A DNA stretch of 7,355 nt from Parachlamydia sp. Lineage in GTDB: Bacteria > Chlamydiota > Chlamydiia > Chlamydiales > Parachlamydiaceae. The first letter of the stretch is position 1. Every line of letters starts with the position of its first letter. Where the stretch lies: positions 1 through 7,355 of the forward strand of contig JAJTHR010000246.1 in the NCBI GenBank assembly GCA_021298935.1. Reading direction: 5' to 3'. The position numbers and the translations under genes were made by a program. Below the pieces are notes generated by a model, which saw nothing but the letters and a program-made list of their open reading frames with translations, made no database searches and had not been told where the DNA came from. Below are positions 1 through 5,904 of this stretch, piece after piece.

Positions 1-139
1 TAAAGTTGGCTTGTCAGCGCTTCAGATTTAAAAGATCTTTTCGAAGTTGATATCTTTGAATATCAACAAGGAGAGATCTTTTAAAGATGAAGGTGATCAC
101 AAGTCAAATTTATGATTTTAATTTCGGGAAATGGTATTA
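1..139 (+). repeat. Left copy of a 139-bp terminal inverted repeat
   Basis: These 139 bases are identical, base for base, to the reverse complement of the last 139 bases of the window, and the match stops abruptly after base 139. The repeat contains a long hairpin at 27-85 and, from the ATG at 87, an open frame starting MKVITSQIYDFNFGKWY. In this copy that frame stops after 17 codons at a TAA (138-140) just past the repeat edge. In the right copy the same frame continues into an IS5-type transposase tail. The repeat runs off the window, so its true outer edge and length are unknown. It may be part of an insertion sequence, or a separate repeat that has inserted into one. Confidence 0.95.
27..85. 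repeat. Long imperfect hairpin inside the terminal repeat
   Basis: The outer arms TTTAAAAGATC (27-37) and GATCTTTTAAA (75-85) are a perfect 11-bp inverted repeat. Bases 38-42 can extend the stem by pairing with 70-74, using two G-U pairs. The inner arms GTTGATAT (46-53) and ATATCAAC (60-67) are a perfect 8-bp stem around a 6-base loop. The structure ends just before the ATG at 87 and contains AAGGAG (68-73), so in RNA it would bury a possible ribosome-binding site. The same hairpin occurs in the right repeat at 7271-7329. It could regulate translation of the following frame or be a mobile palindromic unit; nothing here decides between them. Confidence 0.75.
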
Positions 140-195
140 ATTATTTGAATACAAACAATCAATGGATGAGACTAACTGTATCAGCTCCATTTAGC

Positions 196-981
196 CTACA
201 GACTTTTCGAACGGGAGGAAAGGTACCATTTTAGTGCATATTGAGCCCTCCCCTCTGTAACCGCTTCCATCAGTCCCTTCTCAATCACGTCAGGGGTTCC
301 AAAAGTAATCGTAGAATAGTCGGGGTCTTTCCAAAGGCAAATCCACTGATTGCCATACCAGACGCAAGGTTGAAGCTCCATATGGGTTTTGTACAAAACT
401 TTCAACCCGGCAAGTGCCGCTATTTGAGCCGCAAAAGTCGAACATTGACAACCGGTTAATGCATAATCCTGAAAAGGATACTGTCTTATGAAAGCCAATA
501 TTTTTTCAAACTGTTGCTCTGATAAGTCGACCTTGGCGGCATAAGTGGGTACATGTCCGCCAGACCCCTTTTCAAAATAACCATCATAAAGAGTTTGCCA
601 TAGATATTTAGCAGGGTTTGGATCTCCCCTTTCATTCAAATCCATGATACCATCAAAATAACGCGCTTGCAAAACGCCCCTTTCTCCGGAATGCCCCCCT
701 TCAATAACAGTATTTTTTCCCTTCAAAAAAATCCATGCATGCCCTAGATCGCCTTGTCGACTCCCATCTTTAGGATGCTTAGCAACCGTATTAAAAAAAG
801 AAACAGTATTTGAATAATCGAGGTGGCGGGCATTCACAAGGATGACAAGAAAATAGTCGCTTTCCTGCATGGGGGAATGGGATTGAGGTCCTCTTTGATG
901 GAGATGTGCATACAATTGACGATAAGCAGCCGACTGAGGACAGCAGCTGGCAAGAAAGATCAAAACAATAATTCTCAGCAT
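196..981 (-). CDS. Putative lipoprotein with a possible permuted NlpC/P60-like (papain-fold) domain
   Basis: From the ATG at 981 the protein has 261 residues and begins MLRIIVLIFLASCC, a short lipoprotein signal peptide with lipobox LASC and acylated Cys13. It is therefore probably membrane-anchored and faces the periplasm. A longer frame opens at 1029, but the 981 start gives a clean signal peptide and overlaps the upstream stop by 7 bases (ATGCTGA), which suggests translational coupling. The body has GHAWIFL with His81, then VIEGGHSG, and later TGCQCSTFAAQ with Cys178 and Cys180. A His followed about 100 residues later by a Cys at the start of a helix is the order seen in circularly permuted NlpC/P60-type hydrolases (the YiiX/LRAT-like group). 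That fold is an inference and no family is firmly recognised. It is the last gene of the five-gene operon, and its stop lies 56 bases from the 139-bp repeat. Confidence 0.8.
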   Translation of the reverse strand: MLRIIVLIFLASCCPQSAAYRQLYAHLHQRGPQSHSPMQESDYFLVILVNARHLDYSNTVSFFNTVAKHPKDGSRQGDLGHAWIFLKGKNTVIEGGHSGERGVLQARYFDGIMDLNERGDPNPAKYLWQTLYDGYFEKGSGGHVPTYAAKVDLSEQQFEKILAFIRQYPFQDYALTGCQCSTFAAQIAALAGLKVLYKTHMELQPCVWYGNQWICLWKDPDYSTITFGTPDVIEKGLMEAVTEGRAQYALKWYLSSRSKSL

Positions 982-2381
982 ACCTGCAAGAACGCTTTGA
1001 CCCGGCATGCACCGGATTGCCGAATGCATCTCAAAAATAAAATCCTGTCGTAAGACTCAAAAAATCGTTGCTCTCCTAAGGCCTTGACTTGAGAAGGGCG
1101 ATTGCCTTTAGCCATATGGCCGATCCAGTCGGCCTCACCCTCCACTAGAAATTGAAGGCGCAGTGTTAAAGCATCTTTTAATTGAATGGATACTGTTTGC
1201 CCTATCTCGAAAACAGTGCTCGGATGACCCTCTACAAGAAGTGGCCAATCAGGGTGGTCATTCCAGAAAAAGCAAATGTCCCTTGTTTTTTCCCTCTCTC
1301 GTCCTGGATCCTCATCAAATAAAAAATCTAATTCTATTTTTGAATAGTCGGGATTTGCGACATAGTGAACCGCCTCAGCTCTGCCTCCTTGGCAAACAAA
1401 GGATTGGATCTTGTCTAAATGACCCGCGATCAAGCGAAAAGGAGTATAAGTTTTTTCAATAATCGGGCTGTATTTTTGTTTTTTTTCTAAGGCTGCCCAG
1501 GACCAATCTCCTGTGCCGGCAATCGACCATTTTTCACCTTGATAGGCCCCCGATTGGTTGAGGGGGCGTTCAGGTAAAGAAAATAAACCTGGTTGAATGA
1601 GCGCACCCTGCAAATGATAGATCCCTGGCTGACGGAGTCTCTTGGGCAGCCTGCCCATCAGAGCCCCCATCCATAAGTCGTAAAAAACGGGTTGCGGCTC
1701 ATCTTTTTCCTGCCACTCTCTTATGCAAGGTCCACAGTAAGAACCAATAGTTGGATGCCAGGTGCTGCTCAAATGCTTAAAGAATTCTTCCCATGCCGGA
1801 TCGTTTGCTCCCATCAATTGGGCAGCCACCATGAGTTCAGCCAAAAATGCTGTTGCATGCCAACACTCTTTTCTGCCGAGCAATTCAGCTCTCACTTCTT
1901 CCCCCCTGACATGTCTGCAGGCGCCAAGCAAAACAGCCGCAGAATCGGGGAAAGCACCCTTTTCGTGGGCTTCTTTAGTAAAACTCATTAAAGAATGAAT
2001 AGCCGTATTGACCCGATCTTTTAATTCTTTTCCCATGACATGCCCAAAATCCCTTTCCATATAAATCAGAGGGGGAAGAAGGCGGACGGCTAGATAAGGC
2101 TCCTGTCCCACCGGATAATCATGCAGGTAATAAGGTAGGTTACCCTTGTCATTTTGATAATGTAAAAGCTTTGCAAGCAGCTCTTTCGCTTCCTGAATAT
2201 TATCAACAAGCTTGGAGCGAAATAATGACAGAGCAAATAGAAAATTTTCATAAAGGGGAACACTCTGATGAAACTGCGGGACAGGGAGTTGATGGCAATA
2301 ATGAACAAAACCGGTCTGGGAACTTTTAAAAGAGCGTCCTGCCTGTAAAGACAGTTCCACAATTTCCTTTACAATATCCAT
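975..2381 (-). CDS. Unrecognised protein, probable alpha/alpha-toroid plus beta-sandwich architecture
   Basis: This is a 468-residue protein without a signal peptide or membrane segment, so probably cytoplasmic. Residues about 1-245 are helical with short turns such as LLHYQNDKGNLPYYLHDYP, LAVRLLPPLIYMERDFG and DLWMGALMGRLPKRL. This resembles the helical hairpins of six-hairpin glycosidase or heparinase-type toroids. Residues about 280-468 are rich in alternating hydrophobic strands (for example KIELDFLFDE, TVSIQLKDALTLRLQFLVEG), as in a beta-sandwich. Helical toroid followed by sandwich is the layout of heparinase II/III-like and related polysaccharide lyases, but I see no diagnostic catalytic motif and give no function. 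The ATG directly follows the stop of the upstream reductase (TAAATG), with a strong GGGGGAG ribosome-binding site inside that gene. Its own stop overlaps the lipoprotein start. Confidence 0.8.
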   Translation of the reverse strand: MDIVKEIVELSLQAGRSFKSSQTGFVHYCHQLPVPQFHQSVPLYENFLFALSLFRSKLVDNIQEAKELLAKLLHYQNDKGNLPYYLHDYPVGQEPYLAVRLLPPLIYMERDFGHVMGKELKDRVNTAIHSLMSFTKEAHEKGAFPDSAAVLLGACRHVRGEEVRAELLGRKECWHATAFLAELMVAAQLMGANDPAWEEFFKHLSSTWHPTIGSYCGPCIREWQEKDEPQPVFYDLWMGALMGRLPKRLRQPGIYHLQGALIQPGLFSLPERPLNQSGAYQGEKWSIAGTGDWSWAALEKKQKYSPIIEKTYTPFRLIAGHLDKIQSFVCQGGRAEAVHYVANPDYSKIELDFLFDEDPGREREKTRDICFFWNDHPDWPLLVEGHPSTVFEIGQTVSIQLKDALTLRLQFLVEGEADWIGHMAKGNRPSQVKALGEQRFFESYDRILFLRCIRQSGACRVKAFLQVC

Positions 2382-3074
2382 TTAAACTCCCCCTGCAATT
2401 TCGATGTTTTGTCCTGTAATGTAACTGCTTTGCGGATCAAGCAGAAAGCCCAAGGCATGACCCACTTCATGGCCATAAGCCGGACGCCCCATCGGCAGCT
2501 CTTTCGGTAGATAGACTGAAAAATCTAAATATCCGGGCGATATCATATTCACCCTTACTCCCTTAGGTGCAAGCTCTTTTGAAAACGAGCGGGTTAAGCC
2601 GAGCAGCGCCTCTTTTGTCAATGTATAAGCAGCCGAAAAGGTGTGCGGCCCTCTTTCCAAACCAGATACGCCGATATTGACAATGACTCCCTTCTCGGCA
2701 ATAAGCGAGGGGGTCAGAGCTTTGATCAATATAAAAGGAGCATGCAAATTTGTTTGGAATAGGGATACCCACTCTTCCACTTCAGTGGCAAGCGCCCCTT
2801 TAATGATAAAATTTCCGACATTATTGATGAGAGCTTTGGTTCGACCAAATTCAGCGTTGTAGCGTGCTGCAAATTCCAGTGTGGATTCAACCGAAGAGAA
2901 GTCTCCCTGGATCGTCGCCACGACTCCCCCCTCCCCCTTTAATTTTTCACTTAGGTCAAATGCTTCTTTTTGACTAGTATTATAATGGATGACCACTGGC
3001 TGCTGCATGCTTATTAAAGTCTCGCATAAATGCGCACCCAGTCGCTTGGCACCGCCTGTCACTAACGTCCACAT
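2382..3074 (-). CDS. Short-chain dehydrogenase/reductase of the FolM/pteridine reductase type
   Basis: From the ATG at 3074 this is a 230-residue classical SDR, normal for the family. The Rossmann nucleotide-binding motif is TGGAKRLG (residues 6-13). The basic RLG in place of GxG is typical of NADPH-dependent pteridine reductases (PTR1) and E. coli FolM. NNVG (84-87), a candidate catalytic Ser137 and Y150-x3-K154 follow, with the helix GLTRSFSKELAP, then a SPG motif and the C-terminal ITGQNIEIAGG. The stretch from LERGPH through the Tyr/Lys helix reads much like FolM. A longer frame starts at 3089, but AAGG just ahead of 3074 and the position of the Rossmann motif favour 3074. The start overlaps the Nudix-FolB gene by 13 bases. 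Context suggests reduction of a dihydropterin, dihydromonapterin or dihydrofolate; a generic FabG-like role remains possible. Confidence 0.85.
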   Translation of the reverse strand: MWTLVTGGAKRLGAHLCETLISMQQPVVIHYNTSQKEAFDLSEKLKGEGGVVATIQGDFSSVESTLEFAARYNAEFGRTKALINNVGNFIIKGALATEVEEWVSLFQTNLHAPFILIKALTPSLIAEKGVIVNIGVSGLERGPHTFSAAYTLTKEALLGLTRSFSKELAPKGVRVNMISPGYLDFSVYLPKELPMGRPAYGHEVGHALGFLLDPQSSYITGQNIEIAGGV

Positions 3075-3835
3075 CTGCCTTGTTCCCATTCAAAAAAAGT
3101 AGCTCTGGCATCTGTTAAAGCCTGAGGTTTTTTAATTTTAATTTTCAAACACTTAAGATTAAAAACCCTGGCTGCTTCCTCGCCAATTGCCTTCCCAAGC
3201 GTTTCAAGCAGCCTGTACTTTCCTTTTTGGGCCATGGTTTTGCACAACTCTGCCAGCTGCCTGTAGTCAAGGGCCTTATCAATGCAATCTTCTTGCGGCA
3301 GAACGATTTCAGCCTCCAAATCGATCAAAAGCATTTGCTCAAGGAGTCGCTCCTCATCTAAAACACCAATGATGCAAGGGACTTCCAAATCATAAAAACC
3401 AATTTTACCCACATCCAAAGAACGCCTCAGCTCTCGTTCAATCATTACGCGGCACTCTTTTTGCAAAGGAAGCAAAAGAGCCTCCTCCGGTTTGATCCAC
3501 AAATAGCTTTCCGCTTCCTCATTCAACAGGACCTCTTCTTTTTGAAATCCTGGCTCAAGATAAGCGACAAAATCGTGCATGATGAAATGGGCTTTCTTCC
3601 AATATTCAGGAGAAAAAATACATTCCTGATCTTCAACTCTTTTAATGGCGGTGACTCTCAGCCCTGTTTCTTCAAAAACTTCCCGCCTAAAGGCCTCTTC
3701 GCATGACTCCCCCCATTCTATTTTTCCACCGGGAAATGAGTAGAGGTCATTCCATTTTTTTGTGCGCAGTAATAAAATATCGCCGTCATGGGCAAAAATC
3801 AGCCCCCCAACAGTCGCAAGCGGTCTTTCAAGCAT
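3062..3835 (-). CDS. Fusion protein: Nudix hydrolase + dihydroneopterin aldolase/epimerase (FolB/FolX) domain
   Basis: From the ATG at 3835 the protein has 257 residues. The N-terminal half is a Nudix hydrolase with a complete Nudix box (G-x5-E-x7-REVFEETGL, residues 37-59). Residues about 144-251 form a T-fold FolB/FolX domain: IGVLDEERLLEQ holds the Glu matching the pterin-loop Glu22 of S. aureus FolB (residue 162 here), ALDY supplies Tyr191, RLLETL supplies Glu211, and IKIKKP supplies the catalytic Lys236. Nudix enzymes such as E. coli NudB remove pyrophosphate from dihydroneopterin triphosphate. FolB then cleaves dihydroneopterin to 6-hydroxymethyl-dihydropterin, while FolX epimerises the triphosphate. 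The tail QALTDARATFFEW looks somewhat more FolX-like, so aldolase versus epimerase is open. An upstream GTG (3847) exists, but GAGGA five bases before the ATG decides the start. It overlaps the phosphatase gene by 8 bases and the reductase by 13. Confidence 0.88.
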   Translation of the reverse strand: MLERPLATVGGLIFAHDGDILLLRTKKWNDLYSFPGGKIEWGESCEEAFRREVFEETGLRVTAIKRVEDQECIFSPEYWKKAHFIMHDFVAYLEPGFQKEEVLLNEEAESYLWIKPEEALLLPLQKECRVMIERELRRSLDVGKIGFYDLEVPCIIGVLDEERLLEQMLLIDLEAEIVLPQEDCIDKALDYRQLAELCKTMAQKGKYRLLETLGKAIGEEAARVFNLKCLKIKIKKPQALTDARATFFEWEQGRCGR

Positions 3836-4688
3836 AAAATTCCTCACGCCGCCTGATTCCTTCCTCTAAAGCATTAATAATCCCCATCTTTTCAGCTGCC
3901 GGAGCTACAATATGGGCCATTTTTAGTATTTTTTCAGGAGCATCCTCCATGACGATTTTGATATGGGCCAACGCTAATAACGAAAGGTCATTATAATCAT
4001 TTCCTGCTGCAAGCACAGGCCCTTTTTTGGATTGAATGCTTAAGAACTCCCTTAAAGCGCCTCCCTTGGTTGCCTCAGAGTGGGTCGCCTGGATGACACA
4101 AACATCCTGGCTGAAGGGATCTTTGATTAAAGGGGCGTGCAGGCCAAGCGTTGCTTCGAATTCCTGGCTTAATGCAGCGGCTTGAGACAAAGGAGCAAAG
4201 CATTTAATCGCTGCAAAATCGTCGATTGGCAATTCATTAAACCCTTCATAAGGCACCCATAACTCTCCAAGCTTATCCTTTCTCATTTGCAAATAATTCA
4301 AAATAGCTTCAGGCAATTTGTGAGGCCTATAATAACAACAGTCATTTTTTTCAAAACCTGTATATATGATAAAATCGGTGCCATGTGAAGCACAAACCTC
4401 TTCTGCCAATACAAGCCATTCCATTCCTAAATATTTGCGTGAAATAATTTCAATGGAAGGCATGCGCAGCAGCAAGGCTCCATTTTGCACGCCAAGGGTA
4501 AAGGGAAAGGGCAAGACCTTGAGTGTGCGGGCACTCCATTGAAAGGGGCGGCCGGTAATAAATATAAATTCCCAGCCCTCCTTATACAGCGAGGCAAGGT
4601 AGCTGACGACAGTAGACGGAATCCCTTCAGCTTCAGCGGTAACAGTCCCATCAATGTCCAAGGCAATTGTTCCTTGAAAAGAAAACAT
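3828..4688 (-). CDS. HAD-superfamily (Cof-type, class IIB) phosphatase
   Basis: This 286-residue cytoplasmic protein has all four HAD motifs: DIDGTV with nucleophile Asp11 and Asp13 (motif I), FITGR with Thr45 (motif II), Lys208 in SEATKGGAL (motif III), and GNDYND at 229-234 (motif IV). A large insert between motifs II and III (about 70-195) is the C2B-type cap of Cof/mannosyl-3-phosphoglycerate-phosphatase-like enzymes, which act on small phosphorylated metabolites. It is the first gene of the minus-strand operon and its stop overlaps the Nudix-FolB start. That context suggests, but does not prove, that it removes the last phosphate from a pterin monophosphate, a step whose enzyme is undefined in many bacteria. 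A sugar phosphate or other substrate is equally allowed by the motifs. I see no strong ribosome-binding site before the ATG. Confidence 0.9.
   Translation of the reverse strand: MFSFQGTIALDIDGTVTAEAEGIPSTVVSYLASLYKEGWEFIFITGRPFQWSARTLKVLPFPFTLGVQNGALLLRMPSIEIISRKYLGMEWLVLAEEVCASHGTDFIIYTGFEKNDCCYYRPHKLPEAILNYLQMRKDKLGELWVPYEGFNELPIDDFAAIKCFAPLSQAAALSQEFEATLGLHAPLIKDPFSQDVCVIQATHSEATKGGALREFLSIQSKKGPVLAAGNDYNDLSLLALAHIKIVMEDAPEKILKMAHIVAPAAEKMGIINALEEGIRRREEFYA
3841..3845 (-). promoter_or_regulatory. Ribosome-binding site deciding the Nudix-FolB start
   Basis: GAGGA on the minus strand sits five bases before the ATG at 3835, inside the end of the HAD gene. It supports the ATG over the GTG at 3847, which this site would overlap. 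Confidence 0.55.
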
Positions 4689-4705
4689 AGAAATTATTTT
4701 TGATT

Positions 4706-4710
4706 AAAGG
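4706..4710 (+). promoter_or_regulatory. Ribosome-binding site serving a ten-codon leader frame
   Basis: AAAGG lies six bases before the ATG at 4717. It is the only convincing ribosome-binding site in the divergent gap. It points to the leader frame rather than to the FliO-like ATG at 4746, which has none of its own. Confidence 0.5.
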
Positions 4711-4716
4711 TATATC

Positions 4717-4749
4717 ATGAATAAACTAAAACCCGAATTATACATATGA
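4717..4749 (+). CDS. Short leader frame (10 codons) overlapping the FliO-like start
   Basis: The frame encodes MNKLKPELYI and stops at TGA 4747-4749. That stop overlaps the ATG of the next gene (4746-4748) as ATGA. With AAAGG correctly placed upstream and no site for the downstream gene, ribosomes would load here and reinitiate on the FliO-like gene, a translationally coupled leader arrangement. The peptide itself need not be functional. It is too short for coding statistics, and a chance frame cannot be excluded. Confidence 0.4.
   Translation: MNKLKPELYI
4737..4742 (-). promoter_or_regulatory. Candidate -10 element for the minus-strand operon
   Basis: On the minus strand this reads TATAAT, a perfect sigma-70-type -10 hexamer, about 49 bases before the ATG of the HAD phosphatase. 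No good -35 is seen at the usual distance, where the sequence is GTGAGA inside the start of the FliO-like gene. Since all five downstream genes abut or overlap, this could drive the whole operon. The call rests on the hexamer alone. Confidence 0.3.
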
Positions 4750-5210
4750 CAAGATATCTTCTCACCCTTTTATTCTGTTTAACAGCTTTTACCCCCCTCT
4801 CCTCTTTTGCCCAAAATACCGCTCCGCAACAGGAGCATTCAACTGATCCAATGCAAGAAGACCCTCTGCGCGGCTATAATCCAGATACACCTGATGATTT
4901 TCAGGGCAAGTTCATGAACATGCTCTTTCTTCTTGCCCTTCTGATCGGCTTCATGCTTTTAGCCTCCTGGATGCTTAAGCGGATGACCCGTACGCGGGCG
5001 GCCAGCCTCAATCAAGGAAGCGATATAAAAATTCTTGAAACAAGAAACCTCTCGCCGCGTACAATCCTTCATTTGATTGAATGCCAGGGCAAAAATCTGC
5101 TCGTCGCCGAAACGCAAATGGGCGTCTCGCTCCTTTCGACGCATGAAAAAAACACCTTTGAAACAGAATACCAGCGTCCAACCCGTATAGCGGGTGTCAC
5201 AACTGAGTAG
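4746..5210 (+). CDS. FliO-like type III export membrane protein
   Basis: The protein has 154 residues. A signal peptide (1-22, likely cleaved after SSFA) is followed by a short acidic external stretch and a transmembrane helix at about 57-77 (FMNMLFLLALLIGFMLLASW). The helix is flanked by the basic KRMTRTR, so the C-terminal domain is cytoplasmic. That domain reads IKILETRNLSPRTILHLIE, then KNLLVAETQMGVSLL, the pattern of FliO, a small protein that helps assemble FliP in flagellar export gates. The order of signal peptide, single helix and small beta domain also matches FliO. Chlamydiae are non-motile but keep a virulence type III system and flagellar homologues, so this could serve an export apparatus other than a flagellum. 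Translation is probably coupled to the leader frame upstream. The next gene is a 51-codon lipoprotein 51 bases downstream. Confidence 0.75.
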   Translation: MTRYLLTLLFCLTAFTPLSSFAQNTAPQQEHSTDPMQEDPLRGYNPDTPDDFQGKFMNMLFLLALLIGFMLLASWMLKRMTRTRAASLNQGSDIKILETRNLSPRTILHLIECQGKNLLVAETQMGVSLLSTHEKNTFETEYQRPTRIAGVTTE

Positions 5211-5230
5211 ATTTTTTATCCCTATCCTGT

Positions 5231-5236
5231 TAGAAT
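5231..5236 (+). promoter_or_regulatory. Weak candidate -10 element upstream of the small lipoprotein
   Basis: TAGAAT lies 25 bases before the lipoprotein ATG in the 51-base gap. At 17-bp spacing upstream is TAGATT, matching a -35 at three of six positions. The three downstream genes might have their own weak promoter here, but read-through from the FliO-like gene is just as plausible. Confidence 0.2.
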
Positions 5237-5261
5237 TTACTTTCATTTAAACAGGAAAGCG

Positions 5262-5417
5262 ATGAAAAAACTAATTCCCCTTTTTTTACTTTGTACATTA
5301 TTTACTAGCTGTTACCGCATGCCCGGTGAAAATGAATTTTCGGTTGTTCCAACAACAAATAATCCTGAAGTCACTTGCGACAAAGGAAAACCCTTTTTCC
5401 CTGGCTTCTCCCAATAG
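5262..5417 (+). CDS. Small putative lipoprotein (51 residues)
   Basis: The ATG at 5262 follows AGGAAAGCG, a good ribosome-binding site. The protein begins MKKLIPLFLLCTLFTSC, a basic start, a hydrophobic core and a lipobox-like FTSC. Cys17 is the likely lipidated residue, and Phe at -3 is tolerated but not ideal. The mature part is only about 35 residues, Pro- and Asn-rich, with one further Cys39 and an ending of KGKPFFPGFSQ. I do not recognise a family. Its stop (5415-5417) overlaps the ribosome-binding site (TAGGT) of the next gene, which starts seven bases later, so the two are almost certainly co-transcribed. Such tiny lipoproteins are often overlooked in annotation. Confidence 0.7.
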   Translation: MKKLIPLFLLCTLFTSCYRMPGENEFSVVPTTNNPEVTCDKGKPFFPGFSQ

Positions 5418-5424
5418 GTAAACC

Positions 5425-5904
5425 ATGCTGACAGTCACTTTACAAAGTTTGTTGAATTTCATGCGGGCGCAAAACTACCAGGCGGAGATTCAGGAAGACA
5501 CCAATCAAATCTATACAATTTTAAAAATTGGACAAAACGAGCACCCTTTATTTTTGCGCATCTTTGAGGAAAGCCGCCTCCTTCAGCTGCTTATCTTCAT
5601 TCCTTGTCCGGTAAAGAAAGAGATTGCCCCCGACATGGGACGGCTGCTCCATCTACTAAACAAGGAATTGGACGTGCCCGGATTCGGCATGGATGAAACT
5701 GCACAAGTTGTGTTTTACCGTTTGATGCTTCCCATGATAAATAAAAAAATTGAAGAAGAACTCCTTGTGACTTACCTTAAGACTATGGAGCAAGTGTGCA
5801 CAATATTCTCAAAGCCGATTGAGGCAGTCGGCTTCGGCCATGCGACCTTTGAGGAGATATTGAAAAAAGCAATGGAAATGGAGCAGCAGGCAAACCCGTC
5901 ATGA
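5425..5904 (+). CDS. Type III secretion chaperone-like protein (CT260/Mcsc-like)
   Basis: This is a 159-residue acidic protein without signal peptide or membrane helix. It has an alpha-beta-beta-beta-alpha-beta-beta-alpha pattern (for example IYTILKIGQ, LQLLIFIPC, then helix MGRLLHLLNKEL, then VVFYRLMLP), as in CesT/SycE-type secretion chaperones and the related YbjN fold. The motif LNKELDVPGFGMDE and the position directly upstream of a dnaQ-type gene match what I recall of C. trachomatis CT260 (Mcsc), which binds type III cargo such as Cap1. I could not align them here. The ribosome-binding site is TAGGT, overlapping the preceding stop. The gene's own TGA overlaps the exonuclease ATG as ATGA, so the pair is translationally coupled. 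YbjN-like without a chaperone role is the main alternative. Confidence 0.7.
   Translation: MLTVTLQSLLNFMRAQNYQAEIQEDTNQIYTILKIGQNEHPLFLRIFEESRLLQLLIFIPCPVKKEIAPDMGRLLHLLNKELDVPGFGMDETAQVVFYRLMLPMINKKIEEELLVTYLKTMEQVCTIFSKPIEAVGFGHATFEEILKKAMEMEQQANPS

Noticed and set aside
1..84. A 26-codon open frame (ending QQGEIF) crossing the left hairpin and stopping just before the ATG at 87
   Set aside because: It begins right after a stop at the window edge, has no start codon or ribosome-binding site, and is short enough to be chance. It may be part of an element outside the window, but that cannot be judged.
982..1029. Upstream start at 1029 for the lipoprotein
   Set aside because: It would put 16 residues with no signal-peptide character ahead of MLRIIVLIFLASC and overlap the neighbouring gene by 55 bases. 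The ATG at 981 gives a normal lipoprotein signal and a coupling overlap.
5180..5220. ACCCG/CGGGT hairpin near the end of the FliO-like gene with a T-run downstream, as a terminator
   Set aside because: The stem is only 5 bp, lies inside the coding region, and the T-run starts well over ten bases after it.
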